NCBI RefSeq assembly: GCF_019112545.1
Contig: NW_025064887.1
Coordinates: forward strand, 199,448 to 263,447
Length of the DNA: 64,000 nucleotides
From: Guyanagaster necrorhizus
Lineage: Eukaryota > Basidiomycota > Agaricomycetes > Agaricales > Physalacriaceae
Reading direction: 5' to 3'
Shown here: positions 24,326-35,439 of the stretch, piece by piece
Position numbering within the stretch: the first letter of the stretch is position 1
Layout: the number at the start of each line of letters is the position of its first letter
Notes under the pieces: model-generated
What the model saw: the letters and a program-made list of their open reading frames with translations, nothing else
Databases searched by the model: none
What the model was told of the DNA's origin: nothing
Program-made: the position numbers and the translations under genes

Positions 24326-25773
24326 ATGATCCTGCAGCACATCGAATCTTCCGTATGACTCGGCCGCATACAACGACTTCCTTCGCCGTATGTCGCCGTC
24401 GTATTGAATGGCGAGGTCGCTTATGTCTGTGGTGCAGGGAATAAAGCTGTTGTATGCGCGCTGTCCGCGAGCTACATTTCCACCTTTGCGGGCTATCCAG
24501 TGTGTCTCAGGTCTTGTAATTTTTATTCACGGTTAATTTTTTTTTTAATAGCTTGACTCTCTCAAGTCAAGGCTACAGACAACAAAAACGCCCATTAGTG
24601 TTTCGAGGCTTGCTGCCGTCGTGTATCGGGATGAAGGAGTCGTCGGATTCTATCGTGGCCTTTGGATACCTCTCATAACGATTTCCTTTGTCCGTGAGTG
24701 CACTTTTAACCATCCGCTTCCTGTTTTTTAACGTTTGCAGGCGCCGCAAGCTTCACTATCTATACTCGTACCAAGGAATTCTGTCGGGATCATAATTATC
24801 TATCTCGTAATTCCATAATCGATGCCTCAGTTGTTGGTGGTATCAGTGGGGCGATGTCTGGGGCTTTGATATCATTTGGAAGTGCTCGTGAGTAACCTGT
24901 TCCGTTGCTGCTCTCTGCAGCTCATCACCACATAATAGCGTTTGAGCTCGTCAAGGTACATAAAAAGCTCCTTCGCCCAGCCTTCATCATCATAAAATTT
25001 GTTCGCAGGTCCGACGGCAACTGGAGTTTGCAATCGCCGCCAGTAAAGGTATACAACTTACCAAGGCGCCAAAGACATGGGAAGCAGTAAAAGAAATTTT
25101 TCGGAGCAATGGTATCACTGGACTGTACACTGGTTTCCGTATGCATTTTGGTGGGTCCGATCCTTTACAAAACCTCGCTGCAGCTTAAGGTGGTAACATC
25201 AGTGCGAGATACTACGGGAACTGCACTGTACTTCCTCGAATATGACGGAATGCGGCATCTGCTTGGACGGGACAGATCAGGAGATCAAGGACCAACTCCT
25301 ACCTGGCTGCCTATTCCTGCTTCTATTGTTCCATTCTTCTGCGGTTCACTGTCCGGTGTAAGTTTGCTCTGAATACATCAGGCCGTGATATGACGATGTC
25401 TGTAGGTATCTTCGTGGGCATTGATTTATCCTCTCGATGTGTAGGTCAATTCATCAGTGTTTCTCGTTGCATGATTCATGTCTCTCTTAGTGTAAAGACG
25501 AAAATCCAGCAGCGATCATTGGCTGGTGAGAGATACCGGGGACCTTGGGAGACGTTATATCGTCTTATCAGAGGTCAGTTTTGACTTCATTCGTGAAGAT
25601 CTGACTGACACCTGTGTCCAGGTCCCGATCCGAACAATCCCAAGCCGTTATTGGCAGGTATCACCAGGATTTATCGTGGTCTCGGTGTCAGCGCAGTGCG
25701 GAGTATCACTACCCACGGCCTGCTTTGGACCTTCTTCGACCTCGTCTCGAACTACATTGACCATCTACCGTGA
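24326..25773 (+). CDS. mitochondrial carrier family protein
   Basis: Carrier proteins of the inner mitochondrial membrane have three repeats of about 100 residues, each with PxDxxKxxxQ-like motifs. All three are readable after splicing: GYPLDSLKSRLQ (about 24550), PFELVKVRRQLE (about 24940-25030) and YPLDVVKTKIQQ (about 25430-25510). The matching GFYRGLWIPL, GLYTGF and IYRGLGVSAVRS segments also appear. It ends DLVSNYIDHLP. The start is inferred: MILQHIESS at 24326 joins across a 58-bp intron to VAYVCGAGNKAVVCALSASY. No ATG lies in the uninterrupted frame, so an upstream exon is required, and this is the best I found. Substrate is unknown; it loosely resembles carnitine/amino-acid type carriers. 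Confidence 0.8.
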
Positions 25774-26223
25774 CTGGTTCTCTCGGCGTCTATAAACTAT
25801 TGTTGCAAACTACGGCTTCATGTATCAAGTATAGTGTATGTATATCCGATGCGCTCTTGTGCTCCGCCAGAATCGATGCAGCGACCCAACGAATATAACT
25901 CCTATATCCTCACTCTGTTTCACAGCTCCGTAGCATCTCTTTTGATGCTACAACATGCAATCAATGGACACCTCGTCAAGTCAAATGGTAGGATTAATCA
26001 TCCGTTTGATGAGTTGCGATCACTTCTTGCGGCTAGCAGTCACAGTACAAAGCAATTTCGCGATTTCGCAATGTTCAAATAACCTGAGAGCAATATGCTT
26101 GGCTTGTCACATTAGTATAAAAGCTTAACGTCCTTCTGCGCAGTTTAGCATATTACATGAACGGATCAGCACTGTCAGACATTAAGAACAATAGCACTAC
26201 TTTGTTTCTACCACGTGTCTTTA
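25774..26223. other. convergent 3' spacer, carrier / CCT4
   Basis: About 450 bp tail-to-tail. A 63-codon frame (26157-26348) is a shadow of the last CCT4 exon. Nothing else was recognised. Confidence 0.5.
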
Positions 26224-28255
26224 TCATCGAGCTTGAACATAATCGTCGATCTTCAGTAGCAAACAAACGGTCTCCGTTGAGAGCTCTACAGCACTCGTTG
26301 ACACCAGCAAGGGCTGGACAACATCCTCCTCAAGGATATTTGATATAAGTCCCTAACGCAAAATTAAGGACTGTTGGCTAGTTGTAAATCCTTCAAAACA
26401 TACCTTTCGGACGTTAATTCCAGCGTTCCGTTCTCCTAGTGCATGTCGGTTACGCAGCTCAGTGACGATAGCAATGGGGTTGAGGCCAGCATTCTCAGCT
26501 AGCGTTGTTGGTATCACTTCAAGGGCATCGGCATATGCCTGGAAGCAGAAGGCTTCCATGCCTTTCAGTGATTGCGAGTGTTGAGAAAGAAGTCGGGAGA
26601 CATGTATTTCTGGCGCACCGCCCCCACCAATCAAGGCCCTAGCAACCATCTGAACAAAAAGTACACAAGTAGTCATCGAAATACTTACCGTTTCTTTACC
26701 AGACACCTCACAACGCACAAAGCATCGTGCAAACTGCGCTCGCACTCCTCCACGACGAGATTATTTGCTCCCATGGCCAGGATACTGACGGTCCGCCCCC
26801 GATTCTTGATTCCGGTAATCTTGACCACTTTCGCACCAGAATTCGAGGATTCCTCCACAAGGTCAGCATATCCTAGTTTGTCTTCGGCAAAAGCTTCAAT
26901 GTCCGCCACCGGTTTACAACCTAAGCTCTTCGACAAGAATTCGATCTCGTCTCGCTCCACATCTTTGACGGCGAGAATCCCAAGTTTTTTGAGGAAGTTG
27001 AGGGAAATGTCATCGACTGCGTCCCGTAGAATAGATTTTTGGATCAAGAGAACATTGCATCCTGCTTTTTTGATCTTTTTGCAGATATTTAGGAGATATT
27101 GACGCCCCTCTTTCAGTACCTTATCCATCTGTCGGTAATCGTTGATCACAACTGTGTTATCCATCTATATCATGGTGAGTAATCAAACCCTAGAACAAGC
27201 AAACACGAAAACACACGTCAGGTTTTGGCGCACTGAGCTGGAATTGGATAATGGCAATTTTAGCTCTCTCTATCCGCGTAGGGCCACCTGCTGCGACGAC
27301 GACATTTTGGTTCAGCACAACGCCCTCTACCAGTTCCGTGTCTTCTATCGTGCCTCCGACCTTTTTCACAACGCGTATATCGCGTAAATCGACATTAGAG
27401 GATGTAGGAGTGACAAGGCGCGTTACTGCTGCTACGGCGATGGGGGCAAGGGTCGACGAGTATTGCGAGACGATCTTTAGAACCGGGACGATGAAGATTG
27501 ATTGAAAACAGAGGATAGCGGACGAACCTTTGAGTTCAACGAAGTGCTTGCTGCACGCAATAAGCTAGCCCTGTCGTTCAAATCAACGGGCGTTGACATT
27601 TCCGTCAGATATTCGACGGCCTTTATCGAAGCCTTGAGGAACGATTCGGCAATGATGGTGGGGTGGATGCCTTTTTGAAGCATCCTCTCTGCTGCACCCA
27701 GCAGGCTTCCAGCAAGAACGACCACGGTTGTCGTACCATCACCGGCTTCAACATCCTGAGCAGCAGACAAATCGACAAGCTGTGCTCAAAATCAGAGCAG
27801 ACTCGAAGCTAAACACCAACAAAGACTTGCCATCTTCGCGGCAGGATGGAGAGCCTGAATGCTCTTCAAAATGGTCGCCCCATCGTTCGTCACGATGACT
27901 TCGCCTTTTGCAGTTTGGATCTGATAAAACACGTTATGGTTAGCCACGGCAGAAATTACTGCGACGCACCATTTTATCCATTCCTCTTGGCCCCAAAGAC
28001 GTTCGCACCGCATCACTGATAGCTGTATATGTATTAGGAAAAGGAAACAATCCTTAATTCCAGTGATAAAAAAACCTTTTGCGGCAACCATGTTCGATAG
28101 CCGAAGTTCCATAGGTTTTCCCTATTAGACAGCGAGTCAGGTAGTGCAGTTAAATATGCCAGATAGACGCATGCCTTGTCATTGAAGGCAGCATTGGCAC
28201 CAGAAAGATTTTTTGTTATTCCCTGTTGCCCTGCAGAAGGAGATTTTGAGGCCAT
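26224..28255 (-). CDS. CCT4: CCT4, delta subunit of the cytosolic chaperonin TRiC
   Basis: CCT4 is one of eight subunits of the TRiC/CCT ring that folds actin, tubulin and WD40 proteins with ATP. The ATG at 28253-28255 opens [18 protein letters not shown]. Landmarks in order: [16 protein letters not shown] (ATP-binding region), [33 protein letters not shown] (GDGTT, catalytic Asp loop), [20 protein letters not shown], then [17 protein letters not shown]. The apical and equatorial domains end with [39 protein letters not shown] and [14 protein letters not shown]. The final exon, reached over an intron near 26353-26402, reads [20 protein letters not shown] and ends DDYVQAR with the stop at 26224-26226. 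Delta identity rests on the [11 protein letters not shown] and C-terminal wording. About 530 residues. Confidence 0.93.
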
Positions 28256-28384
28256 GGTGGTCAGAGGAGTCGGAAGAATCGAGGGTAACGTGACACGGGC
28301 CCTTGAAATGACGCGCGTCGATTCAGCCGCTGGTTCAGTGATTCATCCTTTTCCTCACCTCCACCACCATTCTCATTCTTCATC
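28256..28384. promoter_or_regulatory. 129-bp divergent promoter, CCT4 / UFD1
   Basis: Only 129 bp separate the two opposite start codons. Both products work in protein quality control, which makes a shared promoter functionally interesting. Confidence 0.6.
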
Positions 28385-30065
28385 ATGAATTTTGTACGTT
28401 TGCCTCGATGTTAGATGCTCCTTTTCACTGACTTCCTCACAGAACAATCCTGCCCAATTATTTGCTCAGCTGGCCGGGTATGTCCCATTACCATTCAACT
28501 GAATCGACATTGATCCATCGCAGAGGCCTTCCTTATGCCCAGCCCGGTCATAATCCACCATCCGCCTACGATGAGTACCTTAGAGCATATAGCGTGGCGA
28601 TGCTGCCAGGACGAGAACGAGAGAATGTCTCTTACGGTGGCAAGAGTGCGTTTCATGTCTAGTTCTCCTCTTCGAAATCACCACCAATCGAAAGTACACA
28701 GTCATAATGCCCCCGTCGGCTCTTGCAAACCTTACAAATATGGATCTAGAATCGCCTTGGATGTTCCAACTGCGTAATCCCACTAACCCCGCCGCCTCCA
28801 CCCACGCAGGTGTGCTCGAATTCATAGCACAAGAAGGCGTCGTTCATTTGCCTTATTGGATGATGAAGACTTTGCATTTGAGTGAAGGTGACCCTATTCG
28901 AATTACTGGGGCAGAACTACCTAAGGGCAAGTTTGTGAAGCTGCAAGCACAGACCGTCCACTTTTTGGAGATTTCTGACCCTAAAGCCGTGTAAGTTTCT
29001 CAATCCTCCGCGTACGACAAGCTCATTGCTCGGCGGTCAGACTTGAGCAAGCCCTACGCAATTTCTCAGCATTGACACAAGGCGATATCATTGAAATATG
29101 CTATAACTCTATAATATTTGGGCTTCTTGTCATGGAAACCAACCCAGGTGGCGAAGGAATCAGCGTTCTAGATACCGATCTTGAGGTTGATTTTGCTGCA
29201 CCTGTGGGATATGTTGAGCCCGAGAGACCAAAGGCAGCCCCTCCCTCCACCATGGCGTCGAAGCTCAAAATCGATCTCGACTCCGCTTCCCCAGGTTCTT
29301 CGCGACCTGGATCGTCATTGAGTGGTGGGTTTGCTGGTACGGGTGCTGGATCCACTGCGGTCAGCAAGGATGGTGACCAATGGGAGAGTTTTAAGGGTAA
29401 AGGTGAAACTCTGGGTGGACGGAAGACGAAGGGAAGAGGTATCAGTCACCGAAAAATTGAAGAAGTAGCAGAAGGAAGCAAGATCATAAGATCAGAGTAA
29501 GTTCATTTGCTTCCTTATACTATCTGCCTGACACGACACCCTAGTAAACACCGTATCGTGTCGAATAGCACTCTGGACTCTGATATTAAAGTCCCGGCCG
29601 CTTTGAATCTGCCTTTCGGCAAGCTGTTCTTCGGGTTCAATGTAACACCATATGTTCCTCCAGCAGTTCCGCCATCCTCGAATTCCTCTGTAGCGAGGTC
29701 CCAGGCAAGTCAAACTGTATGCGAGATGCGTCTGTTATTCAATTTACTTTCAGGATACATCTTTCCGCGGTTCTGGGCAGACGCTAACAGGTAGAGCTGC
29801 TGGGCAGTCTTCGGCTCCAACGTCCAAGGGTAAAGAAAAGGCCAGGGAAGAAAAGTCTTCGTCGACGTCTTGGAGCGCCCTAGGATCTGGTCAAACTTTG
29901 GCCAATCAAGCCCCCAGGGAGCCGGGTGTTGTCGGTGCTGGAGGCGTGAGAGTATCTCGTATACCACGGAGAAATAATGCGGCGCCGGAGCAGCAGAAAG
30001 CCAGGAGTCCATCTCCTGATTGGGGTGTGGATGATGACGATGTTATCATGATTGACAGTGACTAG
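28385..30065 (+). CDS. UFD1: UFD1, ubiquitin-binding cofactor of Cdc48/p97
   Basis: Ufd1 with Npl4 recruits ubiquitylated substrates to the Cdc48 ATPase, for example in ER-associated degradation. The first coding exon is only 9 nt (Met-Asn-Phe, 28385-28393); without splicing the frame meets a stop soon after. Exon 2 continues NNPAQLFAQLAG. The double-psi barrel and mixed domain follow: YDEYLRAYSVAMLPGRER, VSYGGKVIMPPSALANLT, WMFQLRNP, THAGVLEFIAQEGVVHLPYW, DPIRITGAELPKGKFVKLQ, then SALTQGDIIEICYN and LLVMETNP. The C-terminal half is Ser/Gly-rich with repeated FKGKGETLGGR- and FRGSGQTLTGR-like SHP boxes that bind Cdc48, a match to known Ufd1 structure. It ends DDDDVIMIDSD. About 450 residues. 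Confidence 0.94.
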
Positions 30066-30219
30066 ACTGAATTTGTATGTATAAGAGCCTATTTCTTGTC
30101 GCGTCTAGACCATGCTAGAGAGAAGAAATGAAGAGAAAATGATCAAGATTTATGTAAAATGGCCCTTGTGATTGACCAGTAACATCGGCCATCGGCCCGT
30201 ACCCTGTTCATCCTTGTTT

Positions 30220-32160
30220 ATGGCCTCATCTCCGTCGTCCGGGATTGGTCAAGCAGTCGACGCCGTCGACAGCCATCACGAAGAGGAGGAAAACTCTTCC
30301 GGTAGCGAAGATGAAGCACCTCCAATAGAATCTACATCGACCGCGCCCTCCACGAAGAAGAAAAAGAAGAAAAAGTCCAAGGCGGCGAGAGCCCTCAGGG
30401 CGCTCACCGGAAAGTCTGAGATACCCCAGGAACTTGTTGATCGCGTCTTGGTTAGAGTTCGGGAAGATGGAGGAGCTGGCAGCGATGAAGCAACGGCGGC
30501 CGATGTGAGGGAGGCTCTGGAGGCGATGAAGATCATGGACGTGGTGAAGGGCAAGGCCGGCATTGGGGGCATCAACAGGAAGGATATGGGAGAGCACAAG
30601 GTCTGTGCTGTTCCCTGATTTCCTGCATTTCTGGCTCACGACTATGCCTTTAGTTCTGGGCGACACAACCAGTGCCTCAACCAGACGAGGGGCCACCCAT
30701 TGAAGACGGATACATCGAACCTTCCGTCCCCCAAGACCAAGTCCGTCAAGAGCCCTACTCTCTGCCCAGTAGCTTCGAGTGGTCGACGCTTGACATGAGT
30801 GATCCTAATCAGGTGCGTGTTGCGGCCTCATCGGTGTATCAGCTTACCTGTCTGCAGGCGAAAGAGGTGTACGACCTTTTGTCACTGAACTATGTCGAAG
30901 ACGACGAGGCCTCGTTCCGATTCCAGTACAGTGCTGAGTTCCTGCAATGGTGCGTGTGCAGTCGCTGATCTTCGCATCTGTCTTATCTCATGGTAGGGCT
31001 CTTCAACCACCCGGATATTTCAAAGAATGGCACGTCGGTGTCCGCGTATCGTCAAACAAAAAATTAGTGGCCTTCATCTCTGGTGTGCCTTTAACCCTCC
31101 GCGTGCGAAAGAAGTGAGTTTTACTAGCGTAATCAAGGCGTTTATTAACGCGTGAACCAGCGTCTTCGTGGCATGCGAAATCAACTACCTTTGTGTCCAT
31201 AAGAAGCTGCGCTCCAAGCGATTAGCGCCAGTCCTGATCAAGGAAGTGACACGTCGAGTACACCTCGAAGGAATTTTCCAGGCGATATACACGGCTGGAG
31301 TTGTCATTCCCACCCCCGTGTCAACTTGCCAGTACCATCATCGCGCTTTGAATACCACAAAGTTGGTCGATATCCATTTCACGTCTGTTCCTCGACATAT
31401 GTCACTTGCCCGACTTATCAACTACAATAAAGTCTCTGACAAAACCACACTTCCTGTCAGAGAAATGGAGGAGAAAGATGTGAAGCAAGTGGCAGACTTA
31501 TTCGCAAGATTCATGCTACGGTACGACATGGTCCCGGCTATGAACTTTGATGACGCCCGTCATCAATTTTTGAGTGGCAGTGGTACGGGGAAACCTGGAG
31601 ATGGGGGACCAGGAAGGCGGGAGAGGCAAGTCACTTGGTGCTATGTTGTCGAGGTAATGCTCCTCTAGAAGTCAGTATTCAGTGATATATTTAACAGCCC
31701 ATGCCTCAGGATCCACGTACTCACCAAGTCACTGACTTCTTTTCATTCTACTGTCTCCCTTCGACCGTGATTAATACACCTGGCCCTGGGGTACTGCAAG
31801 CAGCCTATCTATACTACTATGCCAGTGCCACAGCTTTCGAACCAGGTGCTGAATCAGATGGCAGGTTCAAGAAGAGGCTCCAACAACTCATTACCGATGC
31901 GTTGGTAATCGCAAACAATGCAAAGTTTGATGTCTTCAACGCTCTGACGTTGATGGATAACATGAATTTTTTGACGGATCTAAAGGTGTGTTGAATACTA
32001 CATGCTGCGTCTCACTTGTTTGATGATATCTGAACAGTTTGGGAAAGGCGATGGATTTTTGAATTTCTACCTGTACAATTGGCGGACGACGCCCTTGGCT
32101 GGTATGACAGCCACCGAAGATACCAGTGCCGGTAAAGGTGTTGGAGTAGTCATGTTATAG
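30220..32160 (+). CDS. NMT1: N-myristoyltransferase
   Basis: The enzyme transfers myristate from myristoyl-CoA to N-terminal glycine of cytosolic proteins. I chose the ATG at 30220 ([15 protein letters not shown]); the open frame reaches back only through TTG. An acidic segment and a Lys run ([16 protein letters not shown]) form the usual ribosome-binding N-terminus. The catalytic domain shows [60 protein letters not shown], then [27 protein letters not shown], the acyl-CoA binding core. Later: [17 protein letters not shown], and [17 protein letters not shown]. The protein ends GVGVVML; the terminal Leu carboxylate is the catalytic base in this family. Tandem with UFD1, 154 bp downstream. About 530 residues. 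Confidence 0.95.
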
Positions 32161-32346
32161 ATAGCGCGAAGATACTAAAAATGACAATCCAGCAGAAAAA
32201 TCCATCAATGGGGCTGGTGACTCCAGTCCGAAATGGAGTGCCTCCTAAATAATCTTTCTTTCGCAGCCCCTACTTGAACATCTCTACTCCTCTTAGGTCT
32301 TGCGACGACTTGTCTGATGTATCTGAAAGGCTAACGTTTCCTCCAG

Positions 32347-32799
32347 ATTGTAGATCTCATAGTCTCCGAATTCTGGGGCTCAATATTGCCCTCCAAAGAT
32401 CGGGTCCACTTCGTGATCACTTGTTCACTAATAAACGGTGTCTGGCAGGGCGTCTACCCTACACACTCTTCTCGACACGTCTACATCCCGAGGGTCAAGT
32501 ATATCCAATCTCATCTCTATGCCACCATACAGTCACAACAGTCAGCCATCTATGGCAACCGCCTTCCTTGACCTGTTCGCACAATGACATGTTACGTCGA
32601 TTTGACTCAGATGGACAAAGAGACTTCAAAGGAGGTCTGTTATGATCACCGATTTGCCCAATTTTATTGGATTCCGGGCTTCGCCTTTCTCCGGCGAATT
32701 TCCTTCGATCTTCAGTTTCCCGCCTCCTTCAAGTCGACGGGGATCTCGGGGTTATTAAAACCAGTCTCTGTATCTTTCTGGACACAAACAGGAATGTAA
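32347..32799 (+). pseudogene. F-box-like protein relic with an in-frame stop
   Basis: One frame reads IVDLIVSEFWGSILPSKDR, then HFVITCSLINGVWQGVY and RHVYIPRVKYIQSHLYAT. That wording resembles a large family of short basidiomycete F-box-like proteins. The frame meets TGA at 32569-32571 and continues in the same frame as MTCYVDLTQMDKETSKEV and FLRRISFDLQF to 32799. No intron that neatly removes the stop is visible, and the N-terminal Leu-Pro start is missing. Either a pseudogene or a fragment of one. Family assignment is from memory and tentative. Confidence 0.5.
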
Positions 32800-33129
32800 C
32801 GACACACAGCGGATTTCCATGTTGAAGTCCCGTCTCACCCTTCCAGGCTGGAGGTCCGGGTAATGGACAGCATTGTTAAGGCTATGAGCTCAGGGACCAG
32901 AACCAAGCTTGATCCCGCATTGATGATGAAAAGTGAGAAAATCATTGATGGGGAAACAAGATATTTTCATTCTTCGACTCCATGGCTTGAGCGTCGTGGT
33001 AACTTGCACTATTAATATTTGGCGTGGGCTTACATTATTGATCAGTGAAATATTACTTAGAGGAAGGGTGGAGAAAATTTTAGATTTTTCATGTTTCATT
33101 TCTTCAGCTATAGAAAGTAGTTCGTGATG
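32800..33129. other. spacer between F-box relic and FAD monooxygenase
   Basis: About 330 bp, AT-rich. No coding sequence recognised beyond scraps that could be the tail of the F-box relic. Confidence 0.45.
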
Positions 33130-34590
33130 TCAGCGATTTCCTAGCCCACTTAGTCTCCAAGCGGCCATACTGTTGTCATCGATGAATTTTTGGGTAACGG
33201 ATGAATAATGGAATGACTTACCGTCTCAAGAATGCAAATCTTGTCAGAAACCTAAATATCCAAAACGACACAAACGCTACGAATCTGTTCGGAGAAAGGA
33301 TATGGCTCGCTGAAGCTGCGATTTGTTTTGTCATCTGTACGGTCGTCAAAGCACGTGTGCGTCTCGTCAAAGCCCAGGTTTCCAATTCGTCATCCGTGTT
33401 CTCCAGAAGACTGTTTTTGAGTGCCAGCGCCAAGAAGACCGCGTCTCGAATACCAAGATTCATACCCTGGCCTCCCAAGGGTGAATGAGTGTGTGCTGCA
33501 TCACCGATAATTGCAACTCTGCCACTCAAAAACCCTTCCTCATTATACAAAGGCTTGAAGAACGTACCAGCAATGGCGGAACTTGTCCTGTACCTTGACG
33601 ACCAAACAGTCTTTGTGATGTGAATAGGCTGCTGGTTCACGGCTGGATCCGAAGACATATGGGCGGGTCCCTGAGTGTTTAGTAGGTTCTGGAGGTACTC
33701 TGTCGATGGGCTGGAGGGTGGAGGGCCCAACGACGCTGGAATGTTGAACATAATTCTGTGAACCATGTCGTCTGACAATAAATCAGGGTGATATGAAGGC
33801 AGTGGGAGTGTCAAGAACACGCCCGAGGGTGAGACATGGGCCATTAAGCAGTCGTCAGAGAGGGAAGTATGTCGAGGGGAGAATACAACGTCTGCAAGTA
33901 CCAATTGAGAAATGGAATCATCGATAGGAGTGTCGTCGGGATCGATGTAGGATATACCGGCAAGTTCTCGAACCTGGGGAATGTACTAAGCCCTCATCTT
34001 ACATGCCATTGGAAAATAAGAGACTTACGACGGAGTTCTTCCCATCAGCACCAATGACGTAGTCAGCCCTGATAGCTTCTCCAGACTCGAAAGTCACGTT
34101 CAGACCTTTGTGGTCCTTGCTGCCTGCCATACCAACAACGCGCTGGGGACGCAGGACTTGCACGCCCTGATGAACGAGCTCAGCATGCAGGACATCTTCA
34201 ACCACCGTCTGGGGTACGAGCAACACAAAGTCATAGCGAGTGTACGGTGTCAACAAGCCCTGAAACTCTGCAGAAATAAATGTAGCGGAGTTCCTGTTGA
34301 ACATCATCCCCCTGCCCTTCACGCCTTGGGCGATGACGGCTTCTACGCATCCTATACTCTCCAGCGCCTACATAATGAAAGTCTTAGCGGATCGTAGGGA
34401 TGGATTTCTGTGGACGACGTACCTCCAGGGTTGCTGCGTGAACGACAACAGCGCGAGATGAGTTCTGGCCCTGTAGTTGAGCATCAACAATGATGATGTC
34501 CTGAATACCTTGTTTGACAAGTGCAATGGCAGCAGTAAGCCCGGTAGGGCCTGTGCCAATAATAAGAACTGAGGTAGTTTCTGGTAACAT
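33130..34590 (-). CDS. FAD-dependent aromatic-ring monooxygenase (PheA/TfdB-like, group A)
   Basis: Group A flavoprotein hydroxylases use NAD(P)H and O2 to hydroxylate aromatic compounds. From the ATG at 34588-34590 the N-terminus LPETTSVLIIGTGPTGLTA holds the FAD dinucleotide loop GxGxxG. The NAD(P)/FAD motif YVIGADGKNSVVREL spans an intron near 34025. The second FAD motif GRVAIIGDAAHTHSPLGGQGMNLGIRDA is at about 33440-33520. The last exon is reached by an intron whose GTAAGT lies just after FAFLRR; it gives MAAWRLSGLGNR, a typical C-terminus, with the stop at 33130-33132. All three flavoprotein motifs are intact. About 410 residues, without the C-terminal thioredoxin-like domain of phenol hydroxylases. 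Substrate unknown. A transposon relic sits 39 bp upstream of the start codon. Confidence 0.88.
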
Positions 34591-34629
34591 GATGGCAGTT
34601 GGAAAGTAAGGAATGCCTGTATTAAAGTA

Positions 34630-34652
34630 TAGTTGGCTATCTCACAATGCAT
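34630..34652 (+). repeat. left terminal inverted repeat
   Basis: Reads TAGTTGGCTATCTCAC and onward to GCAT. It pairs with the right repeat with mismatches at positions 1 and 7. The dinucleotide TA precedes it at 34628-34629. Confidence 0.85.
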
Positions 34653-35414
34653 GATATTGAAATGTGTAAATCTGACTTTGCATACAGATTGGGCTGGAAT
34701 GCAGTCAGGGAGCAGGAAATGGGCTAGAAATGCATATGGCTCTAGTTAGGAATATGCATTGTCAGATCCAAAATTGTAGTAAGCCAATATGACATTGTGC
34801 ATGTATTAGAACAATGAACATAATTTGTTTGTATGGACTATGACAAACACAAAAAAAATTATTGTAAAGTGGCAAGCCTATATCTCTATAAACATGCCTC
34901 CTGAATTAACACAAAAACCACATGCTAAACCTGAGAATCCATATAAGCACACAAAACCAAAGGAGAAAGTCCCAATGTACACATCATCAGCTCAGCCTCC
35001 AAAGCAGATCTCCCACCCACACCTCACAACAGGAGACTGGCTTGTAGTATTCAAACATGTTGATGACCATCCTTCCCATTGACATGCTGACATTGTGGCA
35101 CATTTCACAAACTGAAAGAGAGGTGCACTGCTCTTTACACAACCAATCCTTTCATAGAAACTGGCATCTCATACAAAAATCAAACAGCATACAAACAAGA
35201 ACCCTAATGCACTGTCATCCAAAAAGTCTCACATTGTCACCCAACCTGATGTGGAGCATGCTGTTGCATCCTGGTATCAGAACATGCAACTCCAAGCTGA
35301 GACCATGACCAATGCTATGCAACAATGTTGTCACATATGTCACATGTCACAACACATGCTATTTTGGTTCTGCATAAATCTATAAATGCACATGGTTTTG
35401 TGTCTCCCAACCAT

Positions 35415-35437
35415 ATGCATTGTGAGATAGTCAACTG
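35415..35437 (-). repeat. right terminal inverted repeat
   Basis: Its reverse complement begins CAGTTGACTATCTCAC. TA follows at 35438-35439, matching the left flank. Confidence 0.85.
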
Positions 35438-35439
35438 TA

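Larger units (their letters stand above)
34630..35437 (+). mobile_element. decayed pogo/Tigger-like (Tc1-mariner) element, non-autonomous, 808 bp
   Basis: The ends form 23-bp inverted repeats (34630-34652 and 35415-35437) matching at 21 of 23 positions, and both are flanked by TA, the target duplication of Tc1/mariner-class elements. Inside, one plus-strand frame at about 35021-35320 reads LTTGDWLVVFKHVDDHPSH, ADIVAHF, GALLFTQ, NPNALSSKKSHIVTQPDVEH and SWYQNMQ, interrupted by three stops (TGA, TGA, TAG). This resembles the CENP-B/psq helix-turn-helix domain at the N-terminus of pogo-type transposases. The DDE catalytic part is absent; the frame runs almost directly into the right end, so this is an internal-deletion derivative. 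I find no CpG dinucleotide in its length. It lies immediately upstream of the FAD monooxygenase. Confidence 0.8.

Noticed and set aside
32569..32571. Programmed stop readthrough or selenocysteine at the F-box-like TGA
   Set aside because: Higher fungi such as these are not known to make selenoproteins, and a decayed paralogue is simpler. No special context seen.
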